Positions 51,920 to 60,946 are shown, numbered from the stretch's first letter. The stretch is 64,000 nucleotides of DNA from Ruminococcaceae bacterium OttesenSCG-928-A16 (GCA_030267215.1 JAJDJP010000002.1:1-64000), one strand, 5' to 3'. Program-made: numbers and translations. Notes: a model not told the origin generated them from the sequence alone.

Positions 51920-53002
51920 ATGGCAAGAGTGTACAATTTTAGTGCGGGCCCCAGCGTGTTGCCGCTGCCGGTGCTGCAAAAAGCGCAAGCCGACCTTGTG
52001 GAGTATAAGGATAGCGGCCAAAGTGTGATGGAGATGAGTCATCGCTCGAAAAATTTTGAAGCCATTATTGCCGATACCGAGGCACGCCTGCGCCGGGTGC
52101 TTGCTATACCGGCAAACTATAAAGTAGCCTTTATACAGGGCGGCGCTACCCTGCAATTTGCCATGGTGCCGCTTAATTTAATGGGTACTGGCCAGGCCGA
52201 TTATTGGGTTACGGGTAACTTTTCGGGGCTGGCTGCCAAAGAGGCCGAAAAGTTTGGCAAGGTAAATATAGTGGCTAGCTCTGCCGAGGCCAACTTTACC
52301 TATATACCAAACCCGGCCGATGTGCCCGAAAGCCCCGACGCAAGCTATGTGCACATTTGCCAAAACAACACCATTTTTGGCACCCGGTTTACCCAGCTGC
52401 CCAAAACCAAAGCCCCCCTTGTGGCCGATTTATCTAGCTGCATTTTAAGCGAGCCAATAGACGTAAGCCAGTATGGCGTTATTTATTTTGGCGTGCAAAA
52501 AAACGTTGCCCCGGCTGGCATGGCGGTGGCAATTATCCGCGAAGATTTGCTGGGTAACGCCCCCGCCAACACCCCGGCCCTGTTAAACTACAAAACCATT
52601 GTAGATGCCGACAGCATGTACAACACCCCGCCCACCTGGTGCATTTACATGATGGGCCTTACCCTGCAGTGGATAGAGGAAGAAATTGGCGGGCTTGCCA
52701 ATATGCAAAAGTTAAACCAAGAAAAAGCCGCCGTTTTGTACGATTATTTAGACAGCCAAAGTTTTTACAAAGCCCCGGTACAAAAAGAGTTTCGCAGTTT
52801 GATGAACGTTACCTTTACCGCCCCCACCAAAGAGCTGGACGCCGCATTTTGCGAAGGCGCCGCCAAAGAGGGGCTGGTAAACATTAAAGGCCACCGGCTG
52901 GTGGGTGGCATGCGTGCCTCTATTTACAACGCCATGCCCAAAGCCGGGGTAACGGCCCTGGTTGCTTACATGCAAAAATTTGCCGCACAGAATGGAGGCT
53001 AA
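51920..53002 (+). CDS. serC: Phosphoserine aminotransferase
   Basis: A 360-residue class V aminotransferase for the second step of serine biosynthesis (3-phosphohydroxypyruvate plus glutamate). VYNFSAGPSVLPLPVLQKAQ, HRSKNFEAIIADTEARLRR, FIQGGATLQFAMVPLN and the PLP lysine K194 in GVQKNVAPAG (family consensus GAQKNIGPAG) are present; KGHRLVGGMRASIYNAMP closes it. ATG 51920 follows AAAGGAGG. serA begins 3 bp after its stop. Confidence 0.97.
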   Translation: MARVYNFSAGPSVLPLPVLQKAQADLVEYKDSGQSVMEMSHRSKNFEAIIADTEARLRRVLAIPANYKVAFIQGGATLQFAMVPLNLMGTGQADYWVTGNFSGLAAKEAEKFGKVNIVASSAEANFTYIPNPADVPESPDASYVHICQNNTIFGTRFTQLPKTKAPLVADLSSCILSEPIDVSQYGVIYFGVQKNVAPAGMAVAIIREDLLGNAPANTPALLNYKTIVDADSMYNTPPTWCIYMMGLTLQWIEEEIGGLANMQKLNQEKAAVLYDYLDSQSFYKAPVQKEFRSLMNVTFTAPTKELDAAFCEGAAKEGLVNIKGHRLVGGMRASIYNAMPKAGVTALVAYMQKFAAQNGG

Positions 53003-53005
53003 CCC

Positions 53006-54169
53006 ATGTTTATCATTCAAACCCGTAATAGCATTTCGGCCAAAGGGCTCGAGCGGCTGCCAAGCTCTTTGTTTACCATAGAAGACGATGCCGAGGCACC
53101 GCAGGGCGTGTTGGTGCGCAGCGCCAACATGCTAGAAGACACCCTGCCCGAAAGCCTGCTTGCCATTGCCCGTGCCGGTGCCGGCACCAACAACGTGCCG
53201 GTAGAGCGCTGCACAAATGCCGGCGTGGTAGTTTTTAACACCCCCGGCGCCAACGCCAATGCTGTTAAAGAGCTTGTGCTGGGTGGCCTTGTGCTGGCCA
53301 GCCGCAACGTGGCTGGCGGCATAGCTTGGGCCAGCACCCTAGCCGGCCAGGCCGACGCCGTGCCCGGGCTGGTGGAAAAAGGCAAAAGCAAATTTGCCGG
53401 GCCCGAGCTTGCCGGCAAAACCCTGGGCGTGGTAGGCCTTGGCGCCATTGGTGCCAAGGTGGCCAACATGGCCACCCACCTGGGTATGGAAGTGCTGGGC
53501 TACGATCCCTTTATCTCGGTAGAAGCCGCGTGGAACCTTTCGCGCAGTGTAAAGCACTGCATTAATTTGGCCGATATTATTACCAAAAGCGATTATATTT
53601 CGCTGCATTTGCCGGTGAACAAAGACACCAAAGGCATTTTAAACACCGAAACCATTGCCCAACTAAAACCCGGGGCCCGCATTTTAAACTTTGCCCGGGG
53701 CGAACTGGTGGATAACCCCGCCATGTTGGCCGCCCTTAAAAATGGCCGGGTTGCCGCCTATGTTACCGATTTCCCCAGCGATGATTTAATTGGTAAACCG
53801 GGTGTGGTTTGCATTCCGCATCTGGGGGCTTCTACCCCCGAAAGCGAAGAGAACTGCGCCTTAATGGCTGCCGAGCAAATGAAAGACTACCTATTAAACG
53901 GCAACATTACCAACAGCGTAAACCTGCCCAACATAAGCCTGCCCCGCACAGGCGGCAGCCGTGTATGTGTGGTGCACCAAAACACCAAAGGCATGCTAGC
54001 AGGGCTAACCGCTGTTTTAAATGGCGCCGGCCTAAATATCGAAAACCTAACCAACAAAAGCCGGGGCGAGGTTGCCTACACCATGCTGGATTTGGCCGAC
54101 CACCCCGCCGATGCCGCGGTACAGGAAATTCAGGCATTAGAGGGCGTTATTAGGGTACGGGTGGTATAA
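53006..54169 (+). CDS. serA: D-3-phosphoglycerate dehydrogenase
   Basis: A 387-residue NAD-dependent dehydrogenase for the first step of serine biosynthesis. NAD site GLGAIG (144-149), catalytic Arg231 (NFARGELVD) and His272 (PHLGASTPES) are in place, and the last 70 residues form an ACT domain (GMLAGLTAVLNGAGLNIENL), which in E. coli SerA mediates serine feedback inhibition. The short form lacks the extra intervening domain of mycobacterial SerA. It is in an operon with serC. Confidence 0.97.
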   Translation: MFIIQTRNSISAKGLERLPSSLFTIEDDAEAPQGVLVRSANMLEDTLPESLLAIARAGAGTNNVPVERCTNAGVVVFNTPGANANAVKELVLGGLVLASRNVAGGIAWASTLAGQADAVPGLVEKGKSKFAGPELAGKTLGVVGLGAIGAKVANMATHLGMEVLGYDPFISVEAAWNLSRSVKHCINLADIITKSDYISLHLPVNKDTKGILNTETIAQLKPGARILNFARGELVDNPAMLAALKNGRVAAYVTDFPSDDLIGKPGVVCIPHLGASTPESEENCALMAAEQMKDYLLNGNITNSVNLPNISLPRTGGSRVCVVHQNTKGMLAGLTAVLNGAGLNIENLTNKSRGEVAYTMLDLADHPADAAVQEIQALEGVIRVRVV

Positions 54170-54273
54170 AAAACCCGGTAGCAGGGCAACCCATGCCAAT
54201 GTTAGTGGTTGCTTTTCGCCCATACAGGGCGGCTTCAAGGCATAATTCTCGCTTTTTTGTCAATAAATAGCAA

Positions 54274-54305
54274 AAATTAAATAACGTAAATACGTTATTT
54301 AATTT
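54274..54305. promoter_or_regulatory. 15-bp perfect palindrome upstream of a promoter
   Basis: AAATTAAATAACGTA (54274-54288) and its exact complement (54291-54305), 2 bases apart, ending 18 bases before the -35 at 54324. No T tract follows, so an operator is more likely than a terminator. Confidence 0.55.
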
Positions 54306-54323
54306 GAAATTGTTTAAAAAGAA

Positions 54324-54352
54324 TTGACGGAATAACGTGCGTTTGGTATACT
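54324..54352 (+). promoter_or_regulatory. Promoter of the DUF4870 gene
   Basis: TTGACG (54324-54329), 17-base spacer, TATACT (54347-54352). Transcription would start near 54359. Confidence 0.75.
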
Positions 54353-54358
54353 TGATAA

Positions 54359-54500
54359 CGGTAGAAGTTGAAATAAACTTTTGCCGCCAAATTACCAGGT
54401 GCTATACAAAAGAACCATATCAGGGTGTGTGGCGTTGTTATTCTCTGGGGGAAGTAACAACGGCTTTTGTATCGCACCTGGTAAATTTAATTTATTGTGG
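54359..54500 (+). ncRNA. Long hairpin leader RNA upstream of the DUF4870 gene
   Basis: The leader folds into a 21-bp helix (54392-54412 with 54464-54484, one mismatch) enclosing an inner hairpin CGTTGTTA/TAACAACG (54433-54440 and 54455-54462) and a single-stranded segment AACCATATCAGGGTGTGTGG-like. The ribosome site GTGGAGGA follows about 10 bases after the helix. There is no terminator T run. It could be a cis-acting element, a small RNA or an inverted-repeat element; class unknown. Confidence 0.6.
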
Positions 54501-54511
54501 AGGAATTACTG

Positions 54512-54910
54512 ATGGCAGATCAAAACAACGCGTTCGACAATTTAACAAATACCCCTGATTTGACTGAGCAGTTCGACCAAACCGACATTCAAAACAACAA
54601 AATTTTGTCTCTTTTCTCCTACCTCGGCATTTTGTTTTTGGTGCCGTTGCTTGCCGCAAAAGATTCTAAATTTGCTCGTTTCCATGCAAACCAAGGCATT
54701 GCGCTTTTCATTTTGTCCATTGCGCTAAACATTGCTTCCTTTATTCTGGGCATTATTTTTGGCCTAATTAAACTTAGCTTTGTTGCCACCATTATTAGTT
54801 GGATGGTTTACGGCGTTATTTTGGTACTGGCTATTATGGGTATTGTTAGCGCTGTGCAGGGCAAAGCAAAAAAACTGCCCATTATCGGCGGTATCACCAT
54901 TTTAAAATAA
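54512..54910 (+). CDS. DUF4870 / Tic20-like membrane protein
   Basis: A 132-residue protein. A polar, acidic start (ADQNNAFDNLTNTPDLTEQF) is followed by three to four membrane helices; FARFHANQGIALFILSIALN is the DUF4870 (Tic20-like) signature and it ends with a basic KAKKLPIIGG. Function unknown. GTGGAGGA stands 9 bases before ATG 54512. It is expressed alone, from its own promoter, palindrome and long hairpin leader, to a terminator. Confidence 0.9.
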   Translation: MADQNNAFDNLTNTPDLTEQFDQTDIQNNKILSLFSYLGILFLVPLLAAKDSKFARFHANQGIALFILSIALNIASFILGIIFGLIKLSFVATIISWMVYGVILVLAIMGIVSAVQGKAKKLPIIGGITILK

Positions 54911-54940
54911 CACCTGTTAGCTTATACTTACAATTACGCT

Positions 54941-54976
54941 AGCCCCTTGCCTTTGGCGGGGGGCTTTTTGTTTTTT
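54941..54976 (+). terminator. Terminator of the DUF4870 gene
   Basis: Stem AGCCCC(TTG)CC with GGCGGGGGGCT, short loop TTT, then T-rich tail. Confidence 0.8.
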
Positions 54977-55004
54977 AAATTTCATGTGGTTCCGCCCTTT
55001 ATTT

Positions 55005-55034
55005 TTGGTTGTCGTTTATTTTTCGTGGTATACT
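55005..55034 (+). promoter_or_regulatory. Candidate promoter of the alpha-glucosidase gene
   Basis: TTGGTT (55005-55010), 18-base spacer, TATACT (55029-55034). About 64 bases from the start codon. Confidence 0.5.
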
Positions 55035-55097
55035 ATAGCTAAATCTGTACATCGTTTAGTTTGTATTTTTACACCACTTTATTACAGGAGGTTATAA

Positions 55098-57002
55098 ATG
55101 ATTACCAGAGACAGCACCCTAAAACAGGTTTATGCCCACCCGGTTGGCAAAGATATTTTGGATATTTTACTGCGCCGTGCCGGGCGTGGCCCCGGTTTTA
55201 TTCAAAACCCCGTGGTGGGGCGGCTCACCCTTTCTTCGGCAGAGGTATTGCTGGGCAAGCTGGCAAAAGGCAAAACAGACACCCTTGTAGACACACTGGT
55301 GCGGCTGATGAACCAGCACGATGAAACCCTGCCGGCCCCACCCCAAAATATAACCCACAAATGGTGGAAAGAGGCCGTGGTTTACCAAATTTATCCACGC
55401 AGCTTTCAAGACAGCAACGGCGATGGCATTGGAGACCTTGCCGGTATTCGCCAGCGCATCCCCTACCTAAAACAGCTGGGGGTAGACGTTGTGTGGCTCT
55501 CCCCTATTTACGATTCTCCCAACGACGACATGGGGTACGACATACGCAATTACCAAAAAATTATGAAGGAATTTGGCAACATGGCCAGCTTTACAGCGCT
55601 GGTAAACGCCCTGCATAAAAACGGCATTAAGTTAATGATGGACCTGGTGGTGAACCATACTTCGGACGAGCACGAGTGGTTTACCAGCGCCCTGCAAAAC
55701 CCCGAAGGCCCCACCAAAGATTATTACCTGTGGGCCAAAGGAAAAACCGAAAACGAGCCCCCCAATAACTGGACAAGCTTTTTTAGCGGCCCCGCCTGGA
55801 ACTACTACGAAGAAACCGGCGAGCACGCCCTGCATTTGTTTAGCAAAAAGCAAATGGACCTTAACTGGGATAACCCCAACCTGCGCCACGAAATTTACAG
55901 CATGATGAACTGGTGGCTGGACAAAGGCGTGGACGGCTTTAGAATGGATGTTATCACCCTTATTTCGAAGGACCCCACCCTGCCCGATGGCAACGAGCTA
56001 TTGGGCAAAGCCTTTGGCATACGCGGCATAGAGCATTACTTTTATGGCCCCCGCCTGCACCAATATTTGCAAGAGATGCGGCGCGAAAGCTTTGGCAAAT
56101 ACGATGTTTTTACCGTGGGCGAAACCCCCGGCATTGGCATGGAAATGAGTAAACTACTTACCGCCGAAGAACGGGGTGAGTTGGATCTCGTTTTCAACTT
56201 CGATGCCGTGGACAACCCCGGCCAAAGCCGTACAAAACCCTATGTGTACGATTTGCGTTACCTAAAACCCTACTTGTTAAATTGGCAGCAAAACTACGGC
56301 AACAACTGCTGGCCCAGCCTTTTTTTCGAAAACCACGATAACCCCCGTATGCCCAGCAAGGTAACCCAAAACCCCGCCTACCATATGGTGGTTGCCAAAC
56401 TTTTGGCCGTGCTGCAATTCACCCTAAAAGGAACCCCATTTTTATACCAAGGGCAAGAGCTTGGCATGGCCAACACCACTTTTAACAGCATTGAGGATAT
56501 ACGGGATGTGGAAGGAATAAATTACTACCACAAACTGCTGGAGCAAGGTGTAGCCCCCAACAGCGCCTTTGCACAGGTGGCCTGGGGCACCCGAGACCAC
56601 GCCCGTACCCCCATGCAGTGGAGCGAAGAGCCAAACGCCGGCTTTACCACCGGCACCCCCTGGCTTGCGATAAACCCAAATTACCTGTCTATCAATGCCA
56701 AAAAGCAAACCGAGGATCCAGACTCTGTTTTTGGTTTTTATAAGCAGATGATTGCGCTGCGAAAACAAAACCTTGCCTTGGTGTATGGTGCATTTAACCC
56801 GGTTTTCACCAAAGACAAAAACACCTTCTGCTATTTCCGCACCAGCGAGGAGGGCAAGTTTTACGTGGAAGTAAATCTGACCGAAACCGAGCAAAAGCGC
56901 CCCGGTGCCCTTAGCCCCACCCAGCATTTTGTGGCGGGCAACTATGGCGGCGTAACAACAACTCTGCGCCCGTACGAGGCCAACGTGTACCAGGTGCTGT
57001 AA
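55098..57002 (+). CDS. GH13 alpha-glucosidase (oligo-1,6-glucosidase type) with extra N-terminal domain
   Basis: A 634-residue cytoplasmic GH13 enzyme. After a helical extension (1-80; TLKQVYAHPVGKDILDILLR) comes the barrel: QIYPRSFQDSNGDGIGDLAG, DLVVNHT (182-188), nucleophile D284 in GFRMDV, acid E342 in VGETPG and ENHDNPR (411-417). Val after the nucleophile is the mark of alpha-1,6 (isomaltase-like) specificity in this group, so isomalto-oligosaccharides or trehalose-type substrates are likely. The start ATG 55098 has AGGAGG 6 bases upstream. No sugar importer is adjacent. Confidence 0.93.
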   Translation: MITRDSTLKQVYAHPVGKDILDILLRRAGRGPGFIQNPVVGRLTLSSAEVLLGKLAKGKTDTLVDTLVRLMNQHDETLPAPPQNITHKWWKEAVVYQIYPRSFQDSNGDGIGDLAGIRQRIPYLKQLGVDVVWLSPIYDSPNDDMGYDIRNYQKIMKEFGNMASFTALVNALHKNGIKLMMDLVVNHTSDEHEWFTSALQNPEGPTKDYYLWAKGKTENEPPNNWTSFFSGPAWNYYEETGEHALHLFSKKQMDLNWDNPNLRHEIYSMMNWWLDKGVDGFRMDVITLISKDPTLPDGNELLGKAFGIRGIEHYFYGPRLHQYLQEMRRESFGKYDVFTVGETPGIGMEMSKLLTAEERGELDLVFNFDAVDNPGQSRTKPYVYDLRYLKPYLLNWQQNYGNNCWPSLFFENHDNPRMPSKVTQNPAYHMVVAKLLAVLQFTLKGTPFLYQGQELGMANTTFNSIEDIRDVEGINYYHKLLEQGVAPNSAFAQVAWGTRDHARTPMQWSEEPNAGFTTGTPWLAINPNYLSINAKKQTEDPDSVFGFYKQMIALRKQNLALVYGAFNPVFTKDKNTFCYFRTSEEGKFYVEVNLTETEQKRPGALSPTQHFVAGNYGGVTTTLRPYEANVYQVL

Positions 57003-57032
57003 ATAAACTACCCCGCAGCAGAGATTACTGGG

Positions 57033-57096
57033 TATTTCTAAGCACGAGCAACGAAGCGCAGCGGGTGGGGTATCCAGCCCGCTTAGTGGAAATAAA
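57033..57096. repeat. Imperfect hairpin element downstream of the GH13 gene
   Basis: TATTTCTAAGC near 57033 and GCTTAGTGGAAATA near 57083 pair imperfectly around AGCGGG/CCCGCT. Contains a CGAAGCGCAGCG-type core like the element at 30436. Confidence 0.4.
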
Positions 57097-57135
57097 AAAG
57101 GCAGTGGGTACAATATGGTACCTGCTGCGCCTACA

Positions 57136-57178
57136 AAAAACCGCCCAAGCAATGCGGTATTGCTTGGGCGGTTTTTGT
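57136..57178. terminator. Bidirectional terminator between GH13 and aspS
   Basis: A 15-bp stem AACCGCCCAAGCAAT with its complement, loop GCGGT, A run before and T run after; serves both converging genes. Confidence 0.9.
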
Positions 57179-57179
57179 T

Positions 57180-58970
57180 TTATTCTGTTTGTTCGGGTTT
57201 GGCAAGGCTTTCTATGCTCAGTTCTTTCAGCTGTTTTTCCTCCACCAAGTCGGGGCAGCCGGTCATCAACTCGCCCGCATTTTGCACCTTGGGGAAGGCA
57301 ATTACATCGCGGATGGAATCTTTGCCCAGCATCAGCATCACCATTCGGTCAAAACCAAACGCCATGCCACCATGTGGGGGCGCACCGTAATGGTAGGCGT
57401 CCATCAAAAAGCCAAAGTTTTGGCGGGCGGCTTCTTCGGTAAAGCCAAGGGCCTTAAACATGCGGGCCTGCAACACCGGGTCGTTAATTCGAATCGACCC
57501 GCCTCCCAGTTCCATGCCGTTCACCACCATATCGTAGGCTTTGGCACGGCAAGCACCGGGGTTGGTTTCTACCAGGTCCAAATCTTCTTCTTTAGGCATG
57601 GTAAAAGGGTGGTGCTTGGCCACAAAACGGCCGTCTTCTTCGCTGTACTCAAACAACGGGAAATCAGTCACCCACAAAAAGTTGAAGGTACCTTCGGGAA
57701 TAAGCCCCTGCTTTTTGGCAATCTCCTGCCGCAGGGCACCAAGGGCGGCAAACACAACATCATCGGCATCGGCCACCAGCAGCAGCACGTCGCCGGTTTC
57801 GGCCCCGGCGGCGGTGCGCAGGGCTGCTTTTTCGTCGTCGCTCAAAAACTTTTCGTAGCTGCTGGTTTCGGCATCGGCGGTAAGGCGCAAGTAGGCAAGG
57901 CCTTTAGCGCCGTAGGTTTTGGCGGTTTCGGTCAAGCGGTCAATCTCTTTGCGGCTCAAGGTATCGGCAAGACCTTTGGCGTTAATAAGGCGCACGCTGC
58001 CACCGGCGGCAATGGCGTTTGCAAACACGCCAAACTCGCTGTTTTTCACCACATCGCTTACGTTGCAAAGCTCCAGCCCAAACCGGGTGTCGGGTTTGTC
58101 GCTGCCAAAGCGCTCCATGGCTTCGCTGTAAGGCATGCGCAAAAACGGGGTGGGCACATCTATGCCCAGCACCTTGCTAAACACCTCTTTCACAAGGTTT
58201 TCGTTCACGGTTTGCACATCTACTTCGTCGGCAAAGCTCATTTCCATATCAATCTGGGTAAACTCGGGCTGGCGGTCGGCCCGCAGGTCTTCATCGCGGA
58301 AACACCGCGCAATTTGGAAGTATTTATCGAACCCCGAAAGCATGAGAATTTGTTTATACAGCTGCGGGCTTTGCGGCAGGGCATAAAACCGGCCCGGCTG
58401 CACCCGGCTAGGCACCAAATAATCTCGTGCCCCTTCAGGGGTAGATTTTATTAGTACCGGGGTTTCCACTTCTACAAAGCGCTGGTTCAAATAAAACTCC
58501 CGCACACAGGCCGCAATGCGGCTGCGCAGCACAAGGGCATTGTGCAGGTTTTCGCGGCGCAGGTCCAGGTATCGGTATTTTAGGCGCAGTTCGTCTTTTA
58601 CATGCAGGTCATCACGTATTTCAAAGGGTGGGGTTTCGGCACCACTTAGCAGACGCAAATCGGTAACAAACAGCTCCACCTCGCCGGTAGGCAGGGCTTT
58701 GTTTACGCTCTCTCGCTTTTGTAGCGTACCCTGTGCCATCACCACATATTCGGCCCGCAGGCTGGCTGCTTTTTCAAACACGGCTTTGTCGGTTCCATCG
58801 CCAAAGCTAAGCTGAATAATGCCGGCGGTATCCCGCAAATCGGCAAATATCACGCCGCCAAGGTCTCGGCTTTTGGCAATGCTGCCGGCCACCGTAATGG
58901 TTTGGCCCACCAGCCCCACGTTAATTTCGTCGCTGTAATGCGTGCGCCGCAAATCACCCATCTTATCCAT
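57180..58970 (-). CDS. aspS: Aspartyl-tRNA synthetase, bacterial type
   Basis: A 596-residue class II synthetase. N-terminal OB fold (MGDLRRTHYSDEINVGLVGQ), motif 2 FRDEDLRADRQPEFTQIDME, the bacterial GAD insertion (about 285-420) and motif 3 GMAFGFDRMVMLMLG are present. The start overlaps the end of hisS: ATG 58970 has GGTGG 5 bases upstream, while ATG 58961 also gives the canonical MGDLRR start. hisS-aspS pairs are common in Firmicutes. Whether it is discriminating or also charges tRNA-Asn cannot be judged here. Confidence 0.96.
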   Translation of the reverse strand: MDKMGDLRRTHYSDEINVGLVGQTITVAGSIAKSRDLGGVIFADLRDTAGIIQLSFGDGTDKAVFEKAASLRAEYVVMAQGTLQKRESVNKALPTGEVELFVTDLRLLSGAETPPFEIRDDLHVKDELRLKYRYLDLRRENLHNALVLRSRIAACVREFYLNQRFVEVETPVLIKSTPEGARDYLVPSRVQPGRFYALPQSPQLYKQILMLSGFDKYFQIARCFRDEDLRADRQPEFTQIDMEMSFADEVDVQTVNENLVKEVFSKVLGIDVPTPFLRMPYSEAMERFGSDKPDTRFGLELCNVSDVVKNSEFGVFANAIAAGGSVRLINAKGLADTLSRKEIDRLTETAKTYGAKGLAYLRLTADAETSSYEKFLSDDEKAALRTAAGAETGDVLLLVADADDVVFAALGALRQEIAKKQGLIPEGTFNFLWVTDFPLFEYSEEDGRFVAKHHPFTMPKEEDLDLVETNPGACRAKAYDMVVNGMELGGGSIRINDPVLQARMFKALGFTEEAARQNFGFLMDAYHYGAPPHGGMAFGFDRMVMLMLGKDSIRDVIAFPKVQNAGELMTGCPDLVEEKQLKELSIESLAKPEQTE

Positions 58971-60348
58971 TGTTTCCACCCGTTTCTAGTTTTTCGGCCT
59001 TGCTTAAGCCTTTTGCCTGTGCAGCAATATAACCGCCAGAAGTGCCTATAATGCCCACCGAAGCAGCATTAGGCCCATAAACAGTGCTAAAAAAGCCACT
59101 TGCACCTTCGGCCAGTACAATTTCGCTTTCTTCTCTGGTTTCCATGTTTTTAAGCACTGCCTTGCCGCTGCTAACCTCATCATCGCCCAGCACCACGGTG
59201 TAGGCGGCATTCAAACGGCCGGCCGCCTTCATTTGTGCTTTTACACTGCGGTTTGCAAGGTCATATTCCGCCGGGAAGCCAGCATTTCGCAAACCTGCAA
59301 CCAACAGGCGGGCGGCTTTGCGCCCGGCCTCGCTTTGGCCTACCGCATATAAAAGGGGGCCTTGTTTTTCCTCCGGCAATTTGCCTTGTTCCTCCATTAG
59401 CATTAGCAGGCGCTCTAGCCCCATACCATAGCCTACGGCGGGGGTGGGCTGGCCGCCAAACTGCTCTATCAAACCATTGTAGCGGCCCCCAGCACACACC
59501 GTGCCCTGGGTACCAACTCCTTCAGCAATAAACTCAAACACGGTATTGGTGTAATAATCCAGCCCGCGCACAATGCGGGGGTTTATCACATAAGCGGCAT
59601 CTGCCTCGGCTAGCAGGTTTTTCACTTCTTCAAAGTGGGTAGTGCAATCTTCGCACAAATAATCTAACATTACCGGGGCACCCGCCGCTATTTTTTGGCA
59701 TTTTTCTTCTTTGCAATCCAAAATACGCATGGGGTTCTTTTCTAAACGCTGTTTGCAGGTGGGGCAAAGTTCTTCTCGCTGGCTTTCAAAATATTCCCGC
59801 AGTTTTTGGTTGTATGCCGGGCGGCATTTGGGGCAACCAATCGAGTTGATTTCCAGCGTAATAGAATCGTTCACGCCCAGTTTTTTAAACACATCACGTG
59901 CCACCAGCATGGTTTCCACATCGCTCACCGGCTCGTGGGTGCCAAAGCACTCTATGCCAAATTGGTGAAACTCCCGGAGGCGGCCTTTTTGTGCTTTTTC
60001 GTACCTAAAGCAACTTTGGATATAATAGCTTTTGAGCGGCAAAGGGCTGCTGGCAAGCAGGCCGTTTTCCAGCACGGCACGGGCCACGCCGGCGGTGCCT
60101 TCGGGGCGCAGGGTAATGCTGCGGCCACCCTTATCCTCAAAGGTATACATCTCTTTGGCCACAATGTCGGTGCCATCGCCCACGCCACGGGCAAATAAAT
60201 CGGTGCTTTCAAAAGTGGGCAGCCGCATTTCGCCATAGCCGTAGCCGCGGGCAGTGCCACGTATTACATCCTCTATATATTGCCACTTCCAGCTGTCCTG
60301 CGGCAGCACATCCTGCGTGCCGCGTGGCCGGGTATATTTTAGTGCCAT
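58963..60348 (-). CDS. hisS: Histidyl-tRNA synthetase with C-terminal extension
   Basis: A 461-residue class II synthetase. TRPRGTQDVLPQDSWKW, LRPEGTAGVARA, motif 2 FRYEKAQKGRLREFHQFG, the HisA-type GGRYNGL region with RGLDYYTNTVFEF and motif 3 GYGMGLERLLML are all present. A Cys-rich insert (GCPKCRPAYN, CPTCKQR, DCKEEKCQ) resembles a zinc knuckle found in the clostridial branch. The last 35-40 residues (SGFFSTVYGPNAASVGIIGT, ...) go beyond the normal end. A GGGAGG-type site precedes ATG 60348. Confidence 0.96.
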   Translation of the reverse strand: MALKYTRPRGTQDVLPQDSWKWQYIEDVIRGTARGYGYGEMRLPTFESTDLFARGVGDGTDIVAKEMYTFEDKGGRSITLRPEGTAGVARAVLENGLLASSPLPLKSYYIQSCFRYEKAQKGRLREFHQFGIECFGTHEPVSDVETMLVARDVFKKLGVNDSITLEINSIGCPKCRPAYNQKLREYFESQREELCPTCKQRLEKNPMRILDCKEEKCQKIAAGAPVMLDYLCEDCTTHFEEVKNLLAEADAAYVINPRIVRGLDYYTNTVFEFIAEGVGTQGTVCAGGRYNGLIEQFGGQPTPAVGYGMGLERLLMLMEEQGKLPEEKQGPLLYAVGQSEAGRKAARLLVAGLRNAGFPAEYDLANRSVKAQMKAAGRLNAAYTVVLGDDEVSSGKAVLKNMETREESEIVLAEGASGFFSTVYGPNAASVGIIGTSGGYIAAQAKGLSKAEKLETGGNNG

Positions 60349-60470
60349 TGGGGCCTCCCATCAATGTTTTTGGTTTTTTGTTAGCGTATAACAGTATACC
60401 TTATTTACTGGCTGTTTCGCAAGCTTTGCGCTTATACTTAGCAAACTTGTAAACCGGTAATAAATATAAA

Positions 60471-60504
60471 AATCCGGCTCCTATGCTTGCCTAGGAGCCG
60501 GATT
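60471..60504 (-). terminator. Terminator of the minD-mgsA operon
   Basis: A 13-bp stem AATCCGGCTCCTA with its complement and an 8-base loop, followed on the minus strand by TTTTTATATTTATT. Confidence 0.9.
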
Positions 60505-60538
60505 GAATTTTGATTAATCTACGCCACAAATATCGGCA

Positions 60539-60946
60539 TTATGCATTCTTCGGGTTTACAATATCGCGCCAATCCAAATCTCCGCGCTCCAACCCGTGTA
60601 TCAAAACCTCGGCGGTGGCAATGTTGGTTGCCAGCGGAATACTGTGCATATCGCAAAGGCGCAACAGGTTCATCTCGTTTGGCTCGCCGGGTTTGGCGGT
60701 AATGGGGTCTCTAAAAAACAGCAACAGGTCAATTTCGTTGCAGGCAATGCGGGCGGCAATTTGCTGGTCGCCTCCGTGCGTGCCCGACAAAAACCGTTGC
60801 ACCGGCAAGCCGGTTGCCTCGGCCACCATTTTGCCGGTGGTGCCGGTGGCAAGCAGGGTGTGCTTGCTTAATATGCGCGAGTACGCCGTGCAAAACTGCA
60901 CCATTAATTCCTTTTTAGAGTCGTGGGCAATTAGGGCTATATTCAT
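60539..60946 (-). CDS. mgsA: Methylglyoxal synthase
   Basis: A 135-residue enzyme that turns dihydroxyacetone phosphate into methylglyoxal, a bypass when phosphate is scarce. [52 protein letters not shown] and LLLFFRDPI hold the phosphate-binding and catalytic Asp sites. ATG 60946 has GAGGACGG upstream; the frame to 61054 has no family match. In many Clostridia mgsA closes the mre-min-rodA cluster, as it does here in reduced form. Confidence 0.96.
   Translation of the reverse strand: MNIALIAHDSKKELMVQFCTAYSRILSKHTLLATGTTGKMVAEATGLPVQRFLSGTHGGDQQIAARIACNEIDLLLFFRDPITAKPGEPNEMNLLRLCDMHSIPLATNIATAEVLIHGLERGDLDWRDIVNPKNA

Noticed and set aside
54359..54500. Glycine, c-di-GMP or T-box riboswitch
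   Set aside because: None of the conserved loops of those classes is present, and there is no terminator.
57189..58454. 421-codon plus-strand frame over aspS
   Set aside because: Exact antisense of a conserved synthetase; His/Gly/Lys-rich composition is typical of shadow frames.
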